Below are positions 43,189 through 52,600 of a stretch of DNA of 64,000 nt, piece by piece (position 1 is the first letter of the stretch; the number at the start of each line of letters is the position of its first letter). Below the pieces are notes generated by a model. That model saw only the letters and a program-made list of their open reading frames with translations. It did not search any database and was not told the DNA's origin. Both the position numbers and the translations under genes were made by a program. This stretch comes from an uncultured Collinsella sp. (GTDB lineage Bacteria; Actinomycetota; Coriobacteriia; Coriobacteriales; Coriobacteriaceae), in assembly GCA_902493515.1 (NCBI GenBank), contig CABUPE010000007.1, positions 1-64,000 on the forward strand, written 5' to 3'.

Positions 43189-43785
43189 ATGGATCATAAA
43201 ATGTCGCGCTCGCCGTGGGTTATTCATTACGACGGTTCGAGCTGCAACGGATGCGATATCGAGGTGCTGGCCTCGCTCACGCCGCTGTTCGATGCGGAGC
43301 GCTTTGGCGTGGTCAATACCGGCAACCCCAAGCATGCGGATATCTTTTTGGTGACGGGGTCGGTCAACGCGCAGAATCTGCCCGTCGTGCGCCAGATTTA
43401 CAACCAGATGCTCGAGCCCAAGTGTGTGGTGGCCTGCGGTATCTGCGCGTGTTCGGGCGGCGTGTTCCGCGATGCCTATAACGTAATCGGCGGCGTGGAC
43501 CGCGCGATTCCCGTGGACGTGTACGCGCCCGGGTGCGCCATTCGCCCCGAGACCGTGATCGATGCCATTGTGGAGGCGTGCGGCATTCTGGACCAGAAGG
43601 AGGCCGTGATGCGCGCCGGCGGCGATCCGCTTACCGTGGGCGGCGCCGTTACTTGGGACGGTGGCGTTGAGCTGGGCGAGGACGGGTTTGTGGCTGCGGG
43701 GGCCGGGGCCGTCGCCGGTGGCGGCGTCGAGGTCAACGTGTCCACCAGGTCCGCCGCGCCCGCCGCTGCAAAGGAGGCCGAGTAA
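43189..43785 (+). CDS. echC: Ech hydrogenase small subunit (NuoB-like)
   Basis: This 198-residue subunit carries the proximal 4Fe-4S cluster: cysteines in SSCNGCDIE, VACGICACSGG and YAPGCAIRPE. It bridges the NiFe subunit EchE and the membrane part. The C-terminal 45 residues (from about MRAGGDPLTVGGAVTWDGGVELGEDG) are Gly/Ala-rich and not part of the usual fold. A GGAGG site precedes the start, 12 bases after echAB; its stop overlaps the echD start (TAATG). Confidence 0.92.
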   Translation: MDHKMSRSPWVIHYDGSSCNGCDIEVLASLTPLFDAERFGVVNTGNPKHADIFLVTGSVNAQNLPVVRQIYNQMLEPKCVVACGICACSGGVFRDAYNVIGGVDRAIPVDVYAPGCAIRPETVIDAIVEACGILDQKEAVMRAGGDPLTVGGAVTWDGGVELGEDGFVAAGAGAVAGGGVEVNVSTRSAAPAAAKEAE

Positions 43786-44501
43786 TGCAAAAGGCTATCT
43801 ATACCATCGTCGGGATTGACGAGCTCCTGTCGCATGTCCAGGCGCTCAAGGGCGTTGGCGCGCGCTTTGTGCAGATGCACGCCGAATGCAACGTCGACGA
43901 CGGCACGTATCGCCTGGTCTATACATTTATCAACGTTCGTGCTGCTCAGGAGCATATTGTGCAGGACGGCAACTATGCGATCGAAAACCTGGTGGTTGAG
44001 GGAATTGATCAGTACCAGGAGATTCCGTCTATCAGTTCGTACTATCCGGCGGTATTCCCGTTTGAAAACGAGGCCCACGACCTGTTTGGTCTTGCCATTA
44101 CCGACATGCAGATCGACTTTAAGGGCTTTTTCTACCAGGTCTCGACTGCCGAGCCCATGAGCGTTATCACGCCCGAGGTGAAGGCCGCGCGCGAGAAAGC
44201 CATGAAGGTCCGTGCGGCTGCCGAGGCCAAGGCGCGCAAGGTCGCGGCCGAGAAGGCCGCCACGGCTGCGGCTGCTGCAGGGGAAGGCGCTGCGAGCGCC
44301 GGCGATGCCGCGGGCGTCGCTGCTCAGCCCGCTGCGGCTGCCGGCTCCGATGCCCAGCATGACGATGCCGCTGCCAAGGCCGCGCTCAAGGCTGCCGAGA
44401 TGGAGGCAAAGCTCGCTGCCATGGATCCCGAGAAAGCGGCCAAGGTCCGCGCGGCGCTTGCCGCCAAGGCCGCCCGCGACAAGCAGAAAAAGGAGGCGTA
44501 A
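43785..44501 (+). CDS. echD: Ech hydrogenase NuoC-like subunit with long Ala-rich tail
   Basis: Residues 1-130 match the NuoC/EchD fold (AKGVGARFVQMHAECNVDDGTYRLVYTF, EIPSISSYYPAVFPFENEAHDLFGLAITDMQIDFKGFFYQVS). The remaining 108 residues are almost only Ala, Lys, Glu, Arg and Asp (for example REKAMKVRAAAEAKARKVAAEKA and AALKAAEMEAKLAAMDPEKAAKVRAALAAKAARDKQKKEA), predicted helical or coiled. Related EchD proteins are usually far shorter, so the tail is an addition, perhaps anchoring or tethering a partner. It overlaps echC by one base. Confidence 0.88.
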   Translation: MQKAIYTIVGIDELLSHVQALKGVGARFVQMHAECNVDDGTYRLVYTFINVRAAQEHIVQDGNYAIENLVVEGIDQYQEIPSISSYYPAVFPFENEAHDLFGLAITDMQIDFKGFFYQVSTAEPMSVITPEVKAAREKAMKVRAAAEAKARKVAAEKAATAAAAAGEGAASAGDAAGVAAQPAAAAGSDAQHDDAAAKAALKAAEMEAKLAAMDPEKAAKVRAALAAKAARDKQKKEA

Positions 44502-44506
44502 GGTCC

Positions 44507-45595
44507 ATGGCACATCGCTCCGTTATTCCGTTTGGCCCGCAGCACCCGGTGCTGCCCGAGCCGCTTCATCTGGACCTGGTGATCGAGGACGACCGCGTCA
44601 TCGAAGCAATTCCGCAGATCGGCTTTGTGCACCGCGGACTCGAGAAGCTCACCGAAAAGCGCGATATGCATCAGTTTGGCTACATCGCCGAGCGCATCTG
44701 CGGCATCTGCGCCGTGGGCCATAGCTGTGGCTACGCCAGCGCCTGCGAGCGCATGCTCGGCATCGAGGTGCCTGGTCGCGTGCAGTATATCCGCACCATT
44801 CTGCATGAGCTTTCGCGCATTCACTCGCACCTGCTGTGGCTGGGCCTGCTCGCCGATGCCTTTGGCTTTGAGGCGCTGTTCTATCGTTCGTGGACGCTGC
44901 GCGAGCAGATTCTCAAGATCTTTGAGAGCACTTGCGGCGGTCGCGTGATTCTGTCGATTAACGAGATTGGCGGCCTTAAACACGACATTGAGGATTCCGA
45001 GCTGGCGGGTATTGTCCAGACGCTCGACGCTATGCGCCCTGACTACGAGGCCGTGGTGCATACATTTTTGGACGACAATAGCTGCGGCGAGCGCCTGCAT
45101 AGCGTGGGCGTGATCAGCAAGAAGGACGCGCTGGATCTGTCGATGGTCGGCCCGTTCGGTCGCGCCTCGGGCGTGGATTATGACGTGCGCATGTTCGGTG
45201 ACGGTGCCTATGCGGACTTGGCTGCGTTTGAGCCGATTGTTGCCACCGATGGCGACTGTTATGCCCGCTGCCAGGTGCGTTGTGCCGAGGTTACGCAGGC
45301 CATGGACATTATCAAGGAGCTTATCGGCAAGATTCCGCACGACGGTATCGGCGGGCGTACCAAGCTCACGCCGGCCGACGGCGCGCGCGGCGAGGTTGTG
45401 ATTGAGCAGCCGCGCGGCGAGGCGTACTACTATGTGCGCGGCAACGGCACCAAGAATCTGGACCGTTTTCGCGTGCGCACGCCGACGTCGCAGAACCTGG
45501 CGGGTCTGACACATGCGCTGCAGGGTGTGCTCCTTGCCAACGTGCCCATGATTATCCTGACCATTGACCCCTGCATTAGCTGCACGGAAAGGTAG
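44507..45595 (+). CDS. echE: Ech hydrogenase large subunit (NiFe site)
   Basis: The 362-residue subunit holds the NiFe centre. Ligands are Cys65 and Cys68 in ERICGIC and Cys356 and Cys359 in DPCISCTER. The protein ends right after this motif, so there is no C-terminal extension to be removed by a maturation protease, as known for CooH and EchE types. RHP-like HRGLEKLTEKRDMHQFGYIAERICGICAVGHS is typical of energy-converting hydrogenases and of NuoD. Starts 5 bases after echD. Confidence 0.94.
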   Translation: MAHRSVIPFGPQHPVLPEPLHLDLVIEDDRVIEAIPQIGFVHRGLEKLTEKRDMHQFGYIAERICGICAVGHSCGYASACERMLGIEVPGRVQYIRTILHELSRIHSHLLWLGLLADAFGFEALFYRSWTLREQILKIFESTCGGRVILSINEIGGLKHDIEDSELAGIVQTLDAMRPDYEAVVHTFLDDNSCGERLHSVGVISKKDALDLSMVGPFGRASGVDYDVRMFGDGAYADLAAFEPIVATDGDCYARCQVRCAEVTQAMDIIKELIGKIPHDGIGGRTKLTPADGARGEVVIEQPRGEAYYYVRGNGTKNLDRFRVRTPTSQNLAGLTHALQGVLLANVPMIILTIDPCISCTER

Positions 45596-45602
45596 GCGCG
45601 GC

Positions 45603-45944
45603 ATGAGTTTACTGACATTTGCCAAGACGGCCTTGGGTTCTATGGTCAAGCAGCCGGTAACGGTGTGCTATCCGCAGGAGAAGCTCGCGGCACCCGAGCG
45701 TCTGCGCGGACATATCGTCAACGACATGGACGTGTGCATCTGCTGCGGCATGTGCGCGCGCCGTTGCCCGGCGGGCGCACTCTCGGTCGATCGCAAGGGC
45801 GGTACCTGGTCGATCGATCCGTACGCTTGCGTGGTGTGCGGCGAGTGCATCGAGAGCTGCCCCAAACACTGCCTGACTATGGACACCGCCCGCACCCCAG
45901 TCGCGGCGGACAAGACTCCCACGGTAGAAACCAAGCCGGAGTAG
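45603..45944 (+). CDS. echF: Ech hydrogenase ferredoxin-like subunit (NuoI-like)
   Basis: The 113-residue subunit has two 4Fe-4S motifs: CICCGMCARRCP and CVVCGECIESCP. It takes electrons from ferredoxin into the complex. It begins 7 bases after echE and is the last gene of the operon. The N-terminal LLTFAKTALGSMVKQPVTVCYP is conserved in EchF/HycF relatives. Confidence 0.93.
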   Translation: MSLLTFAKTALGSMVKQPVTVCYPQEKLAAPERLRGHIVNDMDVCICCGMCARRCPAGALSVDRKGGTWSIDPYACVVCGECIESCPKHCLTMDTARTPVAADKTPTVETKPE

Positions 45945-45955
45945 CGCGAAGACGG

Positions 45956-45995
45956 GGAAGGTGGGGCAAAAATGCCCCACCTGCCCCGCGCTTAA
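45956..45995 (+). terminator. GC hairpin after the hydrogenase operon
   Basis: AGGTGGGGC (45959-45967) pairs with GCCCCACCT (45974-45982) and the outer CGGGG/CCCCG adds pairs. No T-run follows, so termination is plausible but not assured. Confidence 0.45.
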
Positions 45996-46018
45996 ACGCG
46001 CGGTTGTGCCGTCGCGAA

Positions 46019-46172
46019 CAAAACTATGCCGGATTACGGGGCTGGATAGCGAATCTCCGACCATACAGAAAATCGCAAAAACAAAACCGCAGGTAGACTG
46101 CTTGCCGTTTTTCAAAAAAAGGCTGTATGGATGAGGACTCCGACTTTAGCCCCGTAATCCGGCATAGTTTTG
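46019..46172. repeat. Element A, copy 2
   Basis: Arms 46019-46043 and 46148-46172 are perfectly complementary over 25 bases (start CAAAACTATGCCGGATT). The centre holds the AAAACCGCAGGTAGA motif and ACCATAC/GTATGGAT parts found in the other copies. Confidence 0.85.
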
Positions 46173-46198
46173 AAATAGCACCATATCCGTAGCAGCCC

Positions 46199-46236
46199 TT
46201 GATCTCCCGTGGACAGAGGGAAACGGATCATTTTTG
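46199..46236 (+). repeat. Motif C, copy at the 46-kb locus
   Basis: TTGATCTCCCGTGGACAGAG followed by GGAAACGGATCATTTTTG links element A and element B as at the 30.7-kb locus. Confidence 0.6.
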
Positions 46237-46265
46237 CCTTGTGAGGGCTGCCGCGTGACCCGTCT

Positions 46266-46425
46266 GCCACGAAATAGGCCCATCTACTACGTTTGGGTGG
46301 CTACCCTCAACCACGGCGAAAAACGCGAAAAGAAAACCGCAGGTAGAACGCCTGCGATTTTGCATGAAACGCGATTGTGGTCGGGGGTACCGGACTAAAC
46401 GTAGTAGATAGGCTCATTTCGTGGC
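46266..46425. repeat. Element B, copy 2
   Basis: Arms 46266-46294 and 46397-46425 are complementary with few mismatches (GCCACGAAATAGGCCCATCT... and its inverse). The centre has AAAACCGCAGG/CCTGCGATTTT. Confidence 0.85.
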
Positions 46426-46439
46426 GAGCGCCGTCGACT

Positions 46440-46482
46440 GCTCCCTCGGGGATGGAGGAAAACGGGCCCTTTTGCCCCGTCC
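46440..46482 (+). repeat. Motif C, second copy at the 46-kb locus
   Basis: CTCCCTCGGGGATGGAGGAAA followed by ACGGGCCCTTTTGCCCC. It lies between element B and the promoter region of the adhesin gene. Confidence 0.55.
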
Positions 46483-46650
46483 ATCTTGAGTCGCACCCGT
46501 TTTCCTGCGAAAACGCCGTGTCTCAACTTTGGTGAGACATTTGTCTCACGCCAAAAACCGAATCTGGAACATGTGTCACCTGCCCAAATTGTGTCTCATT
46601 TCGTAACTTTAGGCTGTTGCAAGGTCTGAGACCGCGAGAAGGGAGACGCG

Positions 46651-49600
46651 ATGAGTAAGTACACGAGGGGTCTCTTGGCGGTGATACTGGCCGTGGTGCT
46701 GGTGTTGCCGGCTGCAGCATTTGCCATGCTGCCCGAGGCCAACGCCAGGTCCAGCACCGGAATGGACGGACCGACGGTGAGCGGAAAGATAGTCGACCCT
46801 GACACCACCGGCCGCTGGCAGTACTGGGCGTCGGGCGGCGAGCAGGACCTGACGACACGTTATGTAGGCCGAATCTGGACGGACAAGACGGTCGAGCCAG
46901 CGCAGGACGAAAAGTCCGACTTTGTGACGACGCTCTCCACGATGTCTTCGACTTCTGACACAACGTCGCTGGTCACTAAACCGCTCGATATCGTGATGGT
47001 GCTTGATGCCTCCGGGTCGATGGATAATGACATGGGTGACAGCGATTCGACCAAACGCATCGACGCACTCAAGGCAGCTGCCAGTTCCTTTATCGACACC
47101 ATCGCCGAGCAAAACAAGAGCATTAAAGATACGGATAAGCGGCATCAGGTTGCCATCGTTAAGTTTTCGGGTGCAAAGAAAAACGAGATCGGCAACGATA
47201 CGTATCGCGATCGTCAGGGATACACGCACAACTACTCGCAGACCATGAAGAGCCTGACGCCGTGTGTTGATAGCGCTGCGACGGAACTTAAGAATACGGT
47301 CGGCTACATCGAACCTGCCGGTGCCACGCGGGCTGATTACGGCCTTGAACTTGCTCGCGACATGTCGGGCCGCGAGGATGCCCAGAAGGTAGTTGTGTTC
47401 TTTACGGACGGCACGCCCACAGACGTCAGGAACTTTAACCCTACGGTTGCCAATAATGCCATAGTCGCCGCCAAGAAAATGAAGGGGAAAGGCGCTACGG
47501 TCTACACCATCGGCATCTTTGATGATGCGAATCCCGCTGACGAGCCTACGAACTACTGGACGAGCGACGAAAACAAGTTCATGCACGCCGTGTCGAGCAA
47601 CTATCCAAACGCCACGTCCTACACAACCAATGAGCTTGGTAAGCGCACCGAGAATTCCGATTTCTACAAGGCTGCGTCGAATGCCGATGAGCTCAAGAAG
47701 GTGTTTGATGATATCTCGAGCTCTATCACCTCGGGCAAGGGCTCTCCCACTCAGATCGAGGATGGTTACGACGAGAGCAAGTCCGGCTACATCACCTTCA
47801 GTGATGAGCTGGGCGACTTTATGCAGGTCGATACGTTTGTCAGCGCTCAGATTAATAGCGTCCCCTTTGATGAAGTGACCAAGACAACCAAGGGCAATAC
47901 GGACACGTACGAGTTTTCGGGCGTGGCCAAGGACCTGGTCATCACCGTCGAGCGCTCTGCCAATGCGCAGCAGGGCGATATCGTGACGGTTAAGATCCCC
48001 GCATCGCTGATTCCGCTGATCTGCTATCACGTGGACATGGAAAACGGGATCTTTGAGCGCACGTCGCTCAATGACATCAAGCCTATTCAGATTAAATACA
48101 CCTCGAGCGTCAAGGACGAAGCACGCAACAACCTGTTTACGCCCGATAAGGTGCTCAAGAAGTATATCGATGACCACAAGGACGCCGACAACCAGACGGT
48201 CTACTTCCTGGCCAACAAGTGGTCGGGCGGCGAGCTGGGCGATGTTGTCGCCGAGTTTGAGCCCGCCGATACCAACAGCTACTATTACTTCCAAAAAATC
48301 ACGCCTATCTATACGGACAAGGAATGCACCCAGCGCGCGACGGTAAAGCCGCAGGGCAACGACGTCTATTACTACAAGGACGAGTTTGTGGCGATGGGCG
48401 CAAACGGCAAGCCGAAGGACGACTATGCCGTTGTGGAGTTTGAGGGGCACGAGATCGCCAGCTACGACGGCGCTCTGGTCAAAGATGACGGCTATTGGTC
48501 CTTTAATAAGGGAACCGCGCGCTTGGCCTATATCGACCAGCTGCATACCACCAAGGACGATGTGGAGGTGAATGGTAACAAGACCGAGACCGCGCGCGAC
48601 GTGCTTAACCCCAGGTGGAATGACCTTTCCTCCGTTGCGACTTCCACGCACGTGCATTCGCACCTGGGCAACAACGGCAAGATTATCTTTAGCCTTGCAA
48701 CCAAGCCGACAACGGTGGATACCAAGACTGACTTTGGTCTGACCAAGGTGCTCGAGGGCCGCAAGTGGGCGGATACGGATGCGTTTGAGTTTGAGCTCTC
48801 CGCGACGTCCGACAACAATGCCCCGATGCCCGACCCCGCGACCGTAACTGTGACCAATGCCGATCTCGACAAGGGCAAGGCAGCCATTAACTTTGGCAAG
48901 ATTACTTATGCCGAGCCGGGCGAGTACACCTATGAGGTCCGCGAGGCCAAGGGCGACGCCGGTGGCATTACCTACAGCAAGAACGTTGCCACGTTCAAGG
49001 TGGCTGTGACGGTTAACGCCAAGGGTGAGCTTAAGGCCGACGTTGAAAAGACCTCGGGTGAGACTAAGTTCACGAACACCTATAGCGCCAAGACGGAAAC
49101 CTCGCTGACTCTTGAGGCAACCAAGACGCTCACGGGGCGCCCGATGGCCGATGACGAATTTAAGTTTGCGCTGAGCTATGCGGGGCACGACGAGGTTCTG
49201 CTGGATGCAACCAACAAGGGTGGCAAGGTTGAGTTCGGTCCGCTGACGTACACGACCAAGTCGCTCGCCAAGCTGGTCGAGGAAGACAAGGCATCGCTTG
49301 ATGCTAGCTCAGACAAACCGACGTGGACCATTCATTACATTGCTGCCGAGCAGACCGGCAAGCTGCCTGCGGGCGTGAGCGCCACCGTGTCGGCAATTGA
49401 CGCATGTGTAACCGTTGTCGACAACGGCGATGGTACCCTGACGGCGACGGCTGTCTACGGCGATGCCGGCAACGAGTTCGTGAACACCTACACTGCCGCG
49501 CCTGCCGAGGCATCGCTTGTGGGCAAGAAGAATCTGCAGGTTCCTAAGGGCCTGACCCCGGCTGACATTGCCGGCAAGTTCACCTTTACCGTGACCGGTG

Positions 49601-52600
49601 AAGAGGGCGCACCCATGCCCGCGAACGCGAGCGTTACCAATGATGCCAAGGGCAAGGTCGACTTTGGCAAGATTACCTTTACGCTCGACGACATTAACAA
49701 GGCTCTGGGCGAGAAGCCCGAAAAGCGCGAGCACACCTTTACCTACACCGTGACCGAGTCCGGCGAGGTCGCTGGCGTGACCAACGACGCCAAGCTGTCG
49801 CGCGAGGTTTCCTTCACCGTGACTGATGACGGCAAGGGCAATCTGAGCGTATCCCACAAGCCGGACGGCGATGTGGCATTTACGTTCACCAATACCTATA
49901 ACGTGACGCCTGTCGAGACGAGTGTCACCGACCAGATTACCGCGACTAAGGTCCTGACCGGCCGCGACATGGCTGAGGGCGAGTTCTCCTTCGAGCTCGT
50001 CGAGGGCGAGGGCAAGGACGCCAAGGTCGTCGCCACCGGCAAGAACGCCGCCGATGGCAAGATCACGATGAGCCCCATCGAGTACGACAAGCCCGGCAAG
50101 CACACCTACACGCTGCGCGAGGTCAAGGGTGACGCCGGCGGCATCACTTACGACGGCAAGACCTACACCATCGAGACCACCATCACCGACAAGGGCGACG
50201 GCACGCTCGAGGCGAAGCATGTCCTGGATGACGCTGACGAGGCGAAGTTCAGCAACGGCTACAAGCCGAACCCCAGTGACTCCAGCGTCACCGGCCAGGT
50301 CACCGCGACCAAGGTCCTGACCGGCCGCGAGATCGGCCTCGTTGCCGGCGAGTTCCGCTTTGAGCTCGTTGAGGGCAACAACGTAGTCTCCACCGGCACC
50401 AACAATGCCGACGGCAAGATCGTAATGGATCCCGTCACCTACACCGCGGCTGGCGAGCACACCTACACGCTGCGCGAGACCAAGGCCGGCGCCACCGAGA
50501 ACGGCATTACGTACAGCACCGCCGAGTACACTATCGTGACCATCGTCAAGGACAACGGCGACGGCACCCTCAGCGTCGAGCACGAGCTGCAGAATGTCGA
50601 CAAGGCGACCTTCGAGAACGCCTACACCGTAACCCCCAAGAGCTTCAGCGTCACCGACCAGATCACCGCGACCAAGGTCCTGACCGGCCGCGACATGACT
50701 GAGGGCGAGTTCTCCTTCGAGCTCGTCGAGGGCAAGGGCAAGGACGCCAAGGTCGTCGCCACCGGCAAGAACGCCGCCGATGGCAAGATCACGATGAGCG
50801 CCGTGAAGTACGACAAGCCCGGCAAGCACACCTACACGCTGCGCGAGGTCCCGGGCGACGCCAACAACGGCATCACCTACGACGGCAAGACCTACACCAT
50901 CGAGACGACCATCACCGACAAGGGCGACGGCACGCTCGAGGCGAAGCATGTCCTGAAGGGCGACGACGAGGCGAAGTTCAACAACAACTACAAGCCGAAT
51001 CCTGACGAGTTCAGCGTCACCGACCAGATCACCGCGACCAAGGTCCTGACCGGCCGCGACATGACTGAGGGCGAGTTCTCCTTCGAGCTCGTCGAGGGTG
51101 AGGGCGAGGATGCCAAGGTCGTCGCCACCGGCAAGAACGCCGCCGACGGCACGATTACGATGAGCCCCGTGAAGTACGACAAGCCCGGCAAGCACACCTA
51201 CACGCTGCGCGAGGCCAACGGCGGAACCACCAGCAAGGGCATCACGTACAGCGACGCCAAGTACACTATCGAGACCACCATCACCGACAACGGCGACGGC
51301 ACCCTCAAGGCCGAGCATGTCCTGAAGGGCACCGAGCCCGCCGAGTTCAAGAACACCTACAATGTGACCCCGCTCGATGCAGAGTTCGACTTTGGCCTGA
51401 GCAAGGCCATTGACGGCCGAGAGTGGACTGAGGGGGACAAGTTCAGCTTTACCATCACCGCTCCTGAGGGCGCCCCGCTGCCCGATCCCGCAACCGTAAC
51501 TGTGAGCAAGAAGGACGCGAAGGATGGCATCGCCGCCATCAAGTTCGGCAAGATCCACTACACGGCTGCCGGAACCTACACGTACGAGATCCGCGAGAAC
51601 GCGGGTAACGCGGCCGGCATGGCGTATGACGGGCATGTCGCGACCGCCGAAGTGACCGTGACTGAGGACGGCGAGGGCAAGCTGACCGCCAACGTCACCA
51701 AGAAGGAAAGCGGCCGCTTCACCAACACGTACCGCACTGAGCTTAACTACACCGCGGCCGGCGGCCTCAAGCTCAGCAAGAGCCTCTCCGGACGTCCTAT
51801 GACCGAGGGCCAGTTCACGTTTACCGTGACGCCTGCCGACGAGGCCTCGGCCAACGCGCTTGGCCTGCTGCCCGGAGCCAACAACTTCAAGTCCCCTGCG
51901 ACGGCAGAGGCAACGGTCGGACTGATCGACATTCTGGCTGGTCATGAGGTTAAATTTACGCAGGCTGACGCCGGCAAGACCTTCACGTACACCGTAGCCG
52001 AGAAGAATGACGGCAAGCCCGGTTACACCTACGACGACGCCGTGCGTACCGTGACGATCGCCGTCGCCGATGACGGTGCCGGTACGCTTACCGCCACGAC
52101 GACCGTCTCCGGCGGTCCCGAGGGTACGCATACGACGGTCCACAAGAGCGGTGAGAACAAGGTCGAGAGTGCCCTGGTCCCGTTCCACAACAGTTACAGC
52201 GCTACGACCAACACGCCTGGTGGCACCGCTGCTCAGGTCGTTGCCACCAAGACTCTGACCGGTCGCCCGATGGCCGACGGCGAGTTCTGGTTCGGCATCG
52301 CCTATCAGGGTGAGCTTGTGGCATACGAAAACCTCAAGCCCAATATCGGCGGGCACGTGAGCTTTGATACGCTGCACTACGACACTAAGATGCTTGCTAA
52401 TCTTGAGGCTGCTGGGCTTGCTTATCGTACCGATAAGGACGGTAAGCTTGCCTGGACCATTAACTACACGGCCTACGAAGATTTATTCGGGCTGCCGAAT
52501 GGCGTTTCCGCTACAACGTGGAGCTTTGGCTTTAAGGTTATCGTCGTCGACAACGGTGACGGTACCCTGACGGCAACGGTCGACTACGGCGGCGTCGAGC

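Noticed and set aside
49309..52377. A 1022-codon minus-strand frame opposite the adhesin
   Set aside because: The repeats in the plus-strand gene are reflected in it, giving periodic antisense sequence. No domain or RBS supports it.
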